Positions 33,115-44,400 of a stretch of DNA of 64,000 bases are shown piece by piece. A program made the position numbers and the translations under genes. The stretch is from Silene conica. Lineage: Eukaryota; Streptophyta; Magnoliopsida; Caryophyllales; Caryophyllaceae. The notes below the pieces were generated by a model, which worked only from the letters and a program-made list of their open reading frames with translations, did not search any database and was not told the DNA's origin. Each line of letters opens with the position of its first letter. Within the stretch, counting starts at the first letter, position 1. The stretch covers positions 74,079,460 through 74,143,459 of the forward strand of contig CM055317.2 in assembly GCA_029255685.2 (NCBI GenBank), given 5' to 3'.

Positions 33115-34946
33115 TTTAGTTATACAGCAGTTTTAAAGAACGTGTTCTACACTGAAAAAGAAGATAAAACAAAACCATATAAGCAACTTATTGTTGTGAT
33201 TTAAGTCTATATTAAATTGAATTTAAACTCGTAGACTCATGCATTTATATAATTGATCTCCCTCAAGAATTATATAAATGATCCCAAGACTCAATTTCCG
33301 TATATTGATAAGCCCACAGTTTGGCTAATTCCACCGTTGGAAATCTTGGTCGATAGATTTCCGTAAATCCTATCTATTAGTCCATCTCAGTCGCTAGATA
33401 TTATCGAGTGACCATGATGTTGAGATAAAATAAATCATCTGTTCCCACTTACCCGACGTAGAAGGGGTCATATTATGCCTACCGACGAAGAAGGGATTCA
33501 TGGGAGGCTGATTTATAAAGACTATTCTCAATTTTTGGTTATACGAGGAAGACCCCATCAACTTATATTTATTCATATTAAGTGAACTAAAATCTAGCAT
33601 ATGCGTGAATGAATTAAATTAAGTGATGGCTTTGCAATTGACATGTGACATCTGTATTGTCACAGAAAACTAACGCGTAACCTCTACATGAGTCAGTTTT
33701 CAGGCATGTTATAGGTGGTTTGGTTTTAGGCGGAATATGATGCAAGCTATTATCGATGAAAGCATAAGATAAATGCGATAAACGTAAATAAAAGTCCTAG
33801 TGTGGCCTATCCTACCAAAATAAACATAAAACAACTTGGAATCCACCGTTGGACCCTAGAAGCTTGTCTTGATGTTCCATCTTGGTCCTTGCAGCGGGAG
33901 TGAGCATCCGGTCTCCGTCTTTGGTCTTCACAAAATTACTAATTTAAATTACAAATATAACCCTATTTACATTCTAATTTAAATACAAAAGTAATTACAT
34001 GGCAAAAACCCAAAACGGAGATTCAAGATCTCAAAATTACAAGCAAGACTGTGTTCCATCATTACGGTAACACAATCTTCTAAGGCCACACTAAGTTACA
34101 ACTGTTTGCAAAATTAAATACGTTATTGAAAGCATTCATTAGGCATTCAACAAGACGATAAATAAAATGCATCAACTAAATTAAAATTCATACATGACAT
34201 AATACTGTTATTATGATTAACAAATTTTACCAAACCACCTTTTAGGATTAAAATTATGTGATTATACCGTTTTAACCACTTTAATTTTAATAAGTTAATA
34301 ATCCTATTATTTTAAACCGTTTTAAAATAATATGTATCAAACGATGGTGAACCATTTCACTAAAATTAATAATATACTATTTCCGTATACAGTATATTAC
34401 TAAAGGCCATGTGAAAATAAAACATGTTATTTTCGGGAAAAAAAAATAAAAATAAAAACGAGTCTGTTACAGGGGGGAGGTCGACCGACCTAAACATGTG
34501 GTCGACCGACCTCCAGCCGAAAAACGGAAACTTTCTGCAACAGTAAAATCGGTCGACCGACCTATCAATTAGGTCGACCGACCAACAGGCAGTAAAAACG
34601 AATTTCAGAAAACGCAAAACGCTGCACTTTTTGAAATTAAAACAAGTTTTTACCTTTTAAACTTTGATTAAAACAAGTAAATCAAAATTAACATCAACAA
34701 GGGTTCACATATTGTCAAGAATATCGATTAATTAACAATATGTAAACAGGAATCGAAAATCAAGATCGAAACCTCACAAAGGAAACTGTTTTTTTTTTTT
34801 TTTAAAAAAAAAACAGAAAACTCACACAGGGGCGGTCGACCGACCGCTATAACTGGTCGACCGACCGACACAGCGACAGAAACGAGATTTTTCAAAAACT
34901 TTTAAATAAACTTATGAAAAACACAAAAGTAAAATTTTCATGGCCT
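33115..34946 (-). other. Copia B leader between PBS and gag
   Basis: About 1.83 kb without a coding frame. It contains six copies of GGTCGACCGACC (listed separately), and a T-run followed by an A-run near 34790-34812 that could fold into a hairpin. Confidence 0.6.
34479..34866. repeat. Six GGTCGACCGACC motifs in three pairs
   Basis: Copies at 34479-34490, 34500-34511, 34551-34562, 34572-34583, 34834-34845 and 34855-34866. Each pair is spaced 21 bp start to start. The core GGTCGACC is self-complementary. The regular spacing in an otherwise AT-rich leader is unusual. Confidence 0.9.
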
Positions 34947-34961
34947 GGCTCTGATACCACT

Positions 34962-35961
34962 TATGGGGAATAAAGCATGTATTCGCCCCAAACTTGCAGG
35001 ATTATAATGAAACATACAATTGTGATTATAGTCATAAGTTAATAAAAAGCATGAAAAAAAATACAACCTTTAGTCCTTGTGCGAATGGCCTAAGAACAGG
35101 AATTAACACAAATTCCCTCCTATAACTTGCACCCAAGACTTAGAATGAGACGTGGCCGCGTGTGCTAGAAATCCTCTCCAACTGCCTTGCAATATTGGGA
35201 GAGCTATTAAGGTTTTAGATGTGAGATCTGAGGTTTTGGGAGAAGAATGCTCTCAAAACCCTAATTTTTCTTGAGATGTGATTATCAGTATAATCAGTCG
35301 TCTGACAAAAGGAGAAGTCCTCTCCTCTTGTACTGCTTTGGTTGACCGAAATTAGGGTTAGGGTGAGAGTGGGCTTCCCACTCTTACCTTATTCTAATGC
35401 GTGATTCGATCCGTTTTTGCTAAAATATAATCGCGGGTTTTATTTATAAATCGTAGCATGTTATCAGATATTAATATAGTCGATATATTAATAATGGTCT
35501 GATAAAATACGATATTGTATAATTACCCAAATTAATATAACTGTTTATATTAATTCGCGAATACAATATTTAATTAAATATATAACCGTTTATATTTAAT
35601 TTACGAATTAAACATGTAATCCGTATTAGCTAAAATTATTTAATCCGTATTAAATAATAATCTCAACATCTTATTGACGAATTTAATAGTCAATACCTCT
35701 GACTAACTGTTTAGTCATATCCGGCAAAATGTGACTGTATTTTCATACCTTCACATCTCTCAAACGTGTCCTATAGGTGTGACGTATAGGGACCAGTTGA
35801 TCACCGCCATCCGTATGACAATAACGTCAAACTTATCTAGCAAGCCAACCGTTATTGATAAACATGGATCAACTGGTAATAATACAAAAGTATGCCCTTG
35901 TGATCCTTAAAGAGATTTAATGAGTCATTGTACTTAATTGTCAAGGACACCAGCCCCAACA
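34962..35961 (-). repeat. 5' LTR of copia B
   Basis: 1000 bp. Plus-strand ends are TATGGGG (TG mutated to TA) and CCCCAACA. The left LTR keeps TGTGGGG. On the minus strand it reads TGTTGGGG...CCCCATA. Confidence 0.92.
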
Positions 35962-37137
35962 GAGGTTTATATGAAGAGACCAGAAGGCTATACTGGAGGT
36001 CAGGCAACTGATGTATGTCTACTTAAAAGATCCCTATATGGCCTTAAACAGGCTTCTAGACAGTGGAATTTGGAGCTGTCTAAATTCCTTCAGAAACTTG
36101 GTTTCACAAAGTCCATGGCTGACTATTCTTTGTTCACTAGAACAAAAGATAATGGTGATTTTACAGCTATAGTGGTGTATGTGGATGACTTGTTGATCAC
36201 TGGAAATGATCCTCATCACATTGCTGAAGTTAAAACTGCCCTTGACCAAGCTTTTACTATCAAGGATCTTGGTTCATTAAGGTATTTCCTGGGTATAGAG
36301 GTTGCTAGATCAGAGACTGGTATCTTACTAAATCAGAGGAAGTATATTACTGATGTGATTAAAGATGCCAATATGGAGCACTGCAAACCAACACATTCAC
36401 CATTACCTACTGGCCTACAGTTATCTACTGACAGTGGAGATGAACTGGCTAATCCAGAAGTGTATAGAAGAATAGTTGGACGATTGCTATATCTGAATCT
36501 TACAAGACCAGGCATTTCCTACAGTGTCCAACTACTCAGTCAGTTTCTGAGTCAACCCAGGATACCACATTTTCAGGCAGCTCAACACCTAATCAGATAT
36601 CTGAAAGGGAGTCTGGACCTGGGCTTATTCTATCCTGCATCCAATAATTTCATTCTTCAAAGTTATTGTGATGCAGATTGGGGCACTTGTGCATACTCAG
36701 GAAGGTCCATTACAGGGTACTGTATCTATCTTGGGCAAAGTTTAGTCTCCTGGAAAACTAAGAAGCAGAACACTGTGAGTAAATCTTCTGCTGAGTCAGA
36801 ATATAGGTCCATGAGTCAGACCTCTAGTGAAATCACTTGGATCAACGAGCTATTGAAGGACTTGCAGATTGTTGTTCCTACTCCCATTACTCTATTTTGC
36901 GACAACAAGGCAGCACAACATATTGCTGCCAATCCAGTATTTCACGAACGGACGAAGCATTTGAAGCTTGACTGTCACTATGTCAGAGAAAGAATTGCAG
37001 AAGGTTTAATACAAAATGCTCATGTGGCTAGTGCTAATCAACTTGCAGATGTGTTCACTAAAGCTCTAAGTCAGAATTTGCATTCTCAGTTTATTGGCAA
37101 GCTGGGTCTTGTGACTTATGCCCCACGTACACCTTGA
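35962..37137 (+). pseudogene. Copia A RT-RNase H, 3' part
   Basis: The RT frame resumes at the second copy of the GAGGT duplication: LKRSLYGLKQASRQWN, the catalytic VYVDDLLITG near 36176, then RNase H with SSAESEYRSM and a C-terminal ADVFTKAL motif, ending with TGA at 37135-37137. This half is open throughout, so the damage to copia A lies in its 5' half plus the insertion. The open frame extends a few codons upstream into the copia B LTR by chance. Confidence 0.9.
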
Positions 37138-37145
37138 GGAGGGGG

Positions 37146-37413
37146 TGATGAAGCTGGTAATTCTGTTACAGCTCAGAAAGTTTGTTGAAAGTTGTTACAA
37201 GTTTGTTAGAATGTTGTTACAAAGTTGTTAGGAGTATTTTTTCTCTTCAACCTGTATATAAATACATAAGCTTCATCTTGTAACTAATTTAAGACAATTA
37301 ATAAAGATCACACTTTATTTAGCTTTGTTTTCAATCTTCCTAAATCATCTGGAAAACTTCTAAACCTCTGATACTCCATTAATGGAGGAACTCAGAACTT
37401 GAAGAATTCATCA
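37146..37413 (+). repeat. 3' LTR of copia A
   Basis: 268 bp. Same termini as the 5' LTR, preceded directly by the polypurine tract. It holds the extra short subrepeat missing from the left LTR. Confidence 0.93.
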
Positions 37414-37418
37414 ATAAT

Positions 37419-37478
37419 CGACCCATTAGGGTCCGACCCTGAGAGTCTGGGTCGGGTACCAACCCACTGCCATCCCTA
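37419..37478. mobile_element. hAT-like MITE, right part
   Basis: Continuation of 14643-15110 beyond the copia A duplication. Ends ACCCACTGCCATCCCTA, the inverse of the left terminus with mismatches. Confidence 0.6.
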
Positions 37479-37753
37479 TTTAGGCCTGTGTTAGGGGGGT
37501 GTCGGGTTGGTTGGGCCGTGTCGAGAGAATATTTGACCAAAGGCTGGTCGGCATTTGCAATTTTTTTTATTTTTTATTTTGAATATAAGTAAGTGGGCAG
37601 GGTTTTAAGTTCAGCTGCTTTATCAGTCTCCTGCAAATTATGAATATATTACTTCATGAGACGGAAGAAATATAAGTGTATAAGAATTACTATGCACATT
37701 GTAAAAAAAAAGTAGTATAAAAACTAAAATGAGTGTATTTGACAAGTCATTAT

Positions 37754-39237
37754 TTATTTACGAATAGCATCCTCGAGTTCTCTCAAGCTTCCGGTCTTTT
37801 TCTCAATTTCTTCAATCAGCTCCTCACGCCACAATGCTGCTCTGGCCGACTCTTCTATGTCTTCTTGCTACATTCACATTACAAATCGTATTTAAGACCA
37901 TTGTAAGTGTGACACGAATTCCGAATGACTCATTAATACCTAATAATCTACATTAAGTAGTGTTAGAGTCATCTGGTTATTTTAAATCCGTTTCACACGT
38001 ACAATTATAAACTAGAATCTGTAAACTTTAATTCGGACTTCGGAGAGGTACCTTTTCATAAACCCAGTGACCAGTTCCATCTCCTCCATCTTTTCTGTAT
38101 TGTTCCGAGTCATAAAATGGATCCTGCACAACACAACCAATCTCATTTATCACGCCTTAATGCTTATCTTGTCGCAAGCATAGAAAGTACCAAACCGCAG
38201 TTTTGGACTGTTGATCGCAATTGCAGTACTGGTTGTGAAGTAATCTTATGTATTACTATGAAGCAGCGGCGTATACAGTATTACATTTTATCGCAACTTG
38301 TTTATATACCCGCCTTATACGTACTGTTAGAAATTGGGTGTTAAATTATGGCCTTACTGGCTCTACCTGCGTACCACCAATCCCTGCCCGATCTTTTACA
38401 TCAGGCAAATATCAGCTCGGAATTCTGAAAACCCTTTAAATAACCGTCAATGCTAACAGTCACGGCCAACATTTAATACCACGAGCAGAGTCAAAAACTA
38501 GGCCAGGTAGTCGTAACAAAGATCAGAGCAACACGAGAATGAAACGAAGACAGAAACGAAGGCAGAAAACAGATATGTAGAAAGCAAGTTGCTTACTTTA
38601 GCAGCACCGAAGAAACAACATCCCCAAACAGTAAACATGATGTAGAATGTGTCTGTCATGAAAAACCAACAGCAAATAAGTGGCATTATGTAATATAATT
38701 TGTTCAGTATCGATCAAAACTCAATAAGGAAACGTATATATAGAGCTACTTACAAACATTTTTGATGGCATTATCGCTAAGATGCCAGATCGATTTATGA
38801 GTTATAAGGTCTCGTTGTCCCGGAATATGCTCAACCAGGACCGCCATTAGAGGCCAGTCCGGAACTGCATTTACTTTAACATTGCTCCCTCTCTCAATCT
38901 TTTCAACCTTAATAACATAACATGAGTTCAACTAAAAGCTCTTAGTAAACATTCATCAGTTGAAATAAGTCAATTGGTACAGTAAGAAAGTCGAAAACAT
39001 ACACAATGGCGTAACCCATAGCCGAATTTGGACGTCGAACACTGCCTAAGCTGCAAAGGGTAAACAAATGATTGCAAATATATGAAGTTGAGCTTATATG
39101 ACAAATAATGAACAGACTTAATAACGTACCAATTTGGGCGCGGTGTTGTTAGTAATGTCCAAGTGTGACGGATTAAGAGGAGAATTGTGCAAACATGGTT
39201 TAGATAGAGTGAAAGAACTCATGATTGCTTCAACCAT
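37754..39237 (-). CDS. PnsB5: Chloroplast NDH complex subunit PnsB5 (NDH18)-like
   Basis: Six exons on the minus strand: 39130-39237, 39003-39050, 38754-38907, 38597-38652, 38052-38123 and 37754-37867. All have GT-AG borders and consistent phases and encode 183 residues. Residues 1-52 are Ser/Thr/Asn-rich with few acidic residues, as in a plastid transit peptide. The mature part has IERGSNVKVNAVPDWPLM, then VEHIPGQRDLITHKSIWHLSD, one hydrophobic segment (about 104-122, YTFYIMFTVWGCCFFGAAK), the conserved DPFYDSEQYRKDGGDGTGHW and an acidic EELIEEIEKK tail. I recognise this as the nuclear-encoded subcomplex B subunit PnsB5/NDH18 of the thylakoid NADH dehydrogenase-like complex, which supports cyclic electron flow. 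The name rests on recall of the family. I chose ATG 39237; a second in-frame ATG lies five codons on. Confidence 0.78.
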
Positions 39238-39758
39238 TGTTGTTGAAAGAATGTAGTTTTATTCGTATGGTATGTAATCCCTTTGTTGTTTTGCATAGTG
39301 GGACTATTGGAGCACATAAGGGAAAGGATAAGGCCATAGGCTAAGTCCTGCCACCCATATTTCTCATTACCACTATGAGTACAAATAATAGGATTATATG
39401 CGTATCAAAGTGAATGATTAAGACTTAAGACGGAAGTATTGTAACAACAGGTTGTATTGTTTGAATCGATTTTATTTAACAGTGGGTAACCGTAACTCGA
39501 ACTCATGTCCTTAAGCTAATAAGATTTACTAAATTACGGAGTACTAATTGATCATCAACTCTTGTCAATCGATCCTTTTTGTTCGAACAACCACTGTCGT
39601 GAAAAGAAGCGGGATTAACCAAAACGAAATAGAGTAACAAACTCGAGATAAAAAAAACTAGTATGCGTAAAACGGAACTAGAAAGGGTCACGCTATTCCA
39701 CCCACATCTCAATTTGAATATAGTTGAATAAAATAATGTTTGTTTAGTATCCAAAATT
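39238..39758. promoter_or_regulatory. Upstream region of PnsB5-like gene
   Basis: Spacer between PnsB5 (minus) and the tRNA gene (plus). A GGATAAGG motif near 39328 resembles the I-box (GATAAG) of light-regulated plant promoters, which would suit a photosynthesis gene. This is suggestive only. Confidence 0.3.
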
Positions 39759-39832
39759 GGCCCATTAGCTCAGTTGGTTAGAGCGTGGTGCTAATAACGC
39801 CAAGGTCGCAGGTTCGAGACCTGCATGGGCCA
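39759..39832 (+). tRNA. trnI-AAU: tRNA-Ile (anticodon AAU)
   Basis: 74 nt. Acceptor stem GGCCCAT/ATGGGCC with discriminator A. The anticodon stem TGGTG/CGCCA encloses the loop CTAATAA, anticodon AAT (read IAU after editing). The A box (TAGCTCAGTTGG) and B box (GGTTCGAGACC, 39811-39821) are intact. There is no intron. A T-run at 39842-39847 can serve as Pol III terminator. CCA is not encoded, as usual for nuclear genes. It looks functional. Confidence 0.97.
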
Positions 39833-40055
39833 ACATTTTCCTTTTTTAAAGAAAAAAATTCTTTCTTTTCATTTTTTTTTTAATTTAGTTCTTTCTTTTT
39901 TATTTCCTTTTGGTTTACTTGATGAAAAAGTGCAACAATGGCGTATATCCTACAGTTTCTTCTTAACATAACATTCTCTCATACTTAATTATACCCCAAA
40001 GTTCCAATCTTTTAGATAAGCGGTTGCGGGTTTCTTCGTCATTCAAAACGAAAAA

Positions 40056-41412
40056 ATGGATTTGTTGAATCTTGAGAAGCATTTTGCATTCTATGGTGCA
40101 TACCACAGTAACCCAATAAATATATACATACATATGTTATTTGTTTGGCCAATTTTATTTTCCGGGCTGATGTTAGGTTACTATATACCAATGTTGTTCT
40201 TCCCTAATTTAGGGATTTTTACTACTGTTGTGTATGTTTTTTTCTATGTTGGTGTTGATAAAAAGGCTGGATCTTTGGCTGCTCTTCTTTGTCTCTTTTG
40301 CTGGTTTGGAGCTTCTTCACTTGCTATTCATCTTGGCTTCTCTTTCACTTGGAAGGTCATTTTTTTAAAAAATTTTTACTGTCTGATTATTCTATTTGAT
40401 TGATTTCTTATTAGTCGAACCCGAATGTTGTCTGTTATTGTATTCATGTTGGTTAAGATCAGAGCTATCGGATTTGCCCGGGTACCCTATAATTGTGAAT
40501 CTTTAAGAGCGAATTCTATCTTGTTGCTTACTGAAAATACATAGGAAACACATTCTATAAGACCGAATCACGAATCAGCAAAGGCGTATTCATAGCGAAT
40601 CTGGTGACCATGGTCAAGTCCATACTTGTGTACACATCTAGGTGTTGGAGTAACACATAGTGATGATCAATCTAGTCTTATGGTAAGACCGCTTCACATA
40701 GGGAGCTGATGGGTGTATAGATGAGGTGAAAATTCATGTTGGGATCAATCAAGTCTTGTGGTAACACCGCTTCACCAGTTGGTTTATGTCGTGTTTACTA
40801 AAGTGGAGGACGCTTTTGTTTCATGGTTTATGTTTATAGGAAAGTCCAAAAGCAGATCAATTGATGCCACCGCAGTTTATCATCTTTAAGAAAGGGTGTG
40901 TGATAATGTAGGTTGTTTTTTATGACATGGAAGGCCTTCTCTTGTGTTTTTGTGGATAACTTAGATTTCCTAAAGTTAGTAGACCTCAATTTACACTGTT
41001 GTCTATATCTCGGTAGTTGGTTGGTATGCTTTCTGAATGATATTTCTAGGTGTAGCTCTGAAGTTCGTCGTTATAAGTTCAGCATTGTAGCTGTCATATA
41101 TCTACCAAGGATTTATTGGCAATACCATGGATTTATCAACATTGTTGCAGGGTTGGGATGTTGGGCTAAGGCTGATTTTCATTTCGCGGTTGCTGATCAG
41201 TTTCATGGCTTCCGGAGATTGTAGCTTAGTGACTTTCAGAGTAATATTTGTCGTAGAATGTTTCTACCAGTCAGTTCATACTTCATATTATCTCATTTCT
41301 GTTCTGCAAAGTTTTGATAGATCTTGGTATTTATAATATTCCTTCATGATAGTTCCAAAGGATGATTCATGTTAGCCGACCCCAAAACATTTTGGGACTA
41401 AGGCTCTGATGA

Positions 41413-41452
<40 letters not shown>

Positions 41453-44400
41453 CGTCCTCCTTCACGTGTTCACCGACATGGACTCCTATCCTAGCCACAT
41501 CAAATGAGAATAGAATGTTATATAAGGCAAACGAGGAAAAGATCATCATTAGTGATGGTACATTGGTACATACTGTTTTGGTAAAATTTCTACCGGGTCA
41601 ATGTTTATGTGATGCGGGTCAAAGTGTCAACCAATATTAAAATCTAACGTATAAATGAATATAAGAACAGAAGAAATAAAGAATGACGCAAGAAGGTTTT
41701 GGTGACGCGGAAAAACCCAATGAGGGAAACAACCGCGGGGGGAACGGAATCCCACCAATATTTTTACTATGATCGAGTGATTTCACTGCTTAGTATGAGT
41801 ACAAATGTTTGCGTAAGTATAAGATTTTACAACGTATCAACTGGCCTAATAAAATGCCCTAGCTTCCTTTTTATAGTTGCGGATTTAAGCTCAACCAATT
41901 CGGTTTCTGGTGCTGGAATGTGGGAGAGAATATAGGGGAATATTCTCTTAGGGTTTTGACCCATTCCCTTCCTCCAACAGCTCTTTTTCTGCTCTGGTCT
42001 GCGTCTGGTCTGCGCCTGGTCTGCGTCTAGTTTGCCTCTGATCTGCTTTTGTAATGGGCTGCTGCTTCTGAGACTACTTTATGGGCCCATCATTGTGATG
42101 AGAATTTTTGGGCTAAACAATTTCCCCCAAATTTCAGCCTAACTTGGCTTCAATTGGGCTGGAATTTTATCCGGCTCCTAAGCGTGCTTCTGGAGTTTTA
42201 TTGAGGTAGTTGGGAAGTCTAGGCAACTGTTCATAGCCGTTTTCCTTGTCCCACTTGCCCCACTTGTCCCATCACTTCATTAACTGCTTGTCTCATTGTT
42301 ATTTACTTTTTAACTCTTCAGTTTTCACCTTTTGAATTCAATTTTCAAATTTAATCCACTTGCTTCTCTTATAAATACCTCTTTTTAACCGCATTCTTTC
42401 ACCTTTACTATCTTCAAAACTTCACTTTCTTTCTTTTCTTGCTTTCTTTACCATCCGCTTGTCTTTCTTATTTTCCTTCTCTGCTGTAAAAATTCTTTTA
42501 CTGCCTTTCTTTTATTAAGCCATCATGTCTGGTCCTGGGTCTTCTTCCGATACTCCTGCTCCTACTGGGTCTTCTGGGTCCAGCTCTGCTTTGGGGGACT
42601 ATTCTGGTCCTTTCCCGTCGCAGAAGTTGCTTGCAGCCAAGCATTTATGCGATTCCTCCTTCAACGAGTCTCATGCCTCTTTTATCAAGCTTCGATTTGG
42701 ATTTCCGGAGGGGGTGGTCTATCACTTTCCTCTTGCCGGCGAGAAGGCCGATTTTGAGAGGGAAGGGTGGACTTGTTTCTATGAATACCCTTTCCGTCTG
42801 GGTCTCAGATTTCCTTTTCCTGACTTGATCGTTGATTTTCTGAAGTTAACCAAACTAGCTATGTGCCAGATTGCTCCGCATGCATGGAGATTTTTGCTCA
42901 GTGTTTGTGCTCTGAACCGTGAACGGGGGCTGAACATTGGTTTGGCTGACTTGGGGCAGTGGTTCACCCCTCGTTCTCTGGGTCATTTTCAGTGTACCAT
43001 TCGCAGTCATGACAATATGCCTTCTGCCATTATCTTTTCCACTACTCCGGATGATAGTAAGTGGTTTACCCGCTTTATCTTCGTCAAGATCGACACATTG
43101 CCTTCCTCTCCTGATTATATATTCTCTGCATGGCAGCCTGTGGAAGGTACTGGTTTTGCTCTGACATTCTTTTGATTTTCCTTACCTTATTGTTTTTTTC
43201 GTCTGTTTCTGACGGTTTGTTAGTTTCTGCAGGTCGTAGCTTGGCTAAGCTTCCTGACTCCGCTGATCCCCTTACTTCCAAGGCCAAACTCCTGGACCTT
43301 CCTGCCGAGGAGAGGACGTTCTCCAAGCTGGTCCGGGATGCTACTGTTCTGGTGGTGAAGAAAGAGGGTACGGTATTTTCGATGTTCTTTGTTTTCTTTG
43401 GGTGGACCTGCGTTTATTCTGCTCTGATTTCTGCTGTCACCTTTTCAGGCAAGCCCAGAGTAGACGTGAGCAGGGTGATGCAGCTACGCAGAAAGAGGTT
43501 GGCTTCTGGGGACGCGGGGTCCTCGAAGAAGACAAAAATGGACGTTGTGGAGGGGAGCTCTGCTGGAGCCGGGTCCAAGGCTGCCCCTATTGAAGTTGAT
43601 ACCGTTGATCTGGTCTAGGAACCTGTTTCTGAGGCTCCCTATGTTTATCCTTCTCCTCTCAAGATTCCTCCCTCCATTCCTACTCCTGGTTACAAGCCAG
43701 TTTTGGAGCAGCTGCCTCTGCCACCTTCTGGAGAAGGTTTATCCTCCTCTTCTTCTTTGCGCCTGGAGCTCCCAGCGGATTTTGGTGGGTCCAGGACCCA
43801 CCTACTTTGGACTCACTACTTTTCCCCGCCTCTGCCTCTATTATGGAAACCCATCCTTTCAAGGACTTGATCAGGCGTACTGCGGAGGTTTCCTTTGAGG
43901 TAACCCTCCTTTCTTTTTTCTTTTCCTTTGTTCTTCTTTTTTCTTTCTTCTGTTCTCCCTGACCTGGTTCTGGACTTCCAGGTCCTGGAGCTGTCACTTT
44001 GTGCTAAACGACAGAGTGAGGCCTTGCTGGCTGAACTTCATTGTTCGAAGGCGGCTCAATCTGAGGCTCTGAGGAGGAGGCAGGAGGTGGAGAGGATGCA
44101 GGAGGCCCTGGCAAACAAGGAGCGGGAGTTATTAGAGAAGTTAAGCTTGGAGGAGACCTTGAGGGAAAGTTTGCGGCAGGCTGTTGAGCGTTCTCGCCAG
44201 GATGTGGCTAAGGGCCAGGAGATGCTCAAAGCTCAGGAGGAGGCTTCTCAGAACCAGCTAGCCACGGCTCACTCTAAGCTGAAGAGGGCCTTGACTTCAG
44301 AGGCAGACCTGGTGCTGAAGGTGGAGGCTCTGGAGCAAAAGAAGGCTGGTCTGCAGAGGGCGTTGATTGAAGCTGTTGCTTATACTGCTGCTGAGACCCG

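Larger units (their letters stand above)
18871..35961 (-). mobile_element. Ty1/copia LTR retrotransposon B (coding-intact)
   Basis: Inserted in the RT region of copia A with a perfect GAGGT duplication (18866-18870, 35962-35966). The 5' LTR is the right one (34962-35961). The left LTR is split by the Athila-type element (18871-19589 plus 27941-28220). The PBS reads TGGTATCAGAGCC on the minus strand (34947-34959), matching initiator tRNA-Met. A polypurine tract (AGTGGGAGAT) abuts the 3' LTR near 28221-28232. The LTRs differ by roughly ten visible substitutions and small indels per kb, so it is fairly young. Confidence 0.95.
15111..37413 (+). mobile_element. Ty1/copia LTR retrotransposon A (outer, decayed)
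   Basis: LTRs at 15111-15362 and 37146-37413 start TGATG and end CATCA. The target duplication is ATAAT (15106-15110 and 37414-37418). A PBS (TGGTATCA, matching initiator tRNA-Met) lies at 15364 and a polypurine tract (GAGGAGGGGG) at 37136-37145. Domain order gag-PR-IN-RT-RH marks it as copia. The body is split by copia B inside the RT region. Frameshifts and a stop show it can no longer make a polyprotein. Confidence 0.95.

Noticed and set aside
41367-41549. PolyQ protein ORF on the minus strand
   Set aside because: It is only the reverse reading of the (TTG)n tail of a SINE-like repeat.
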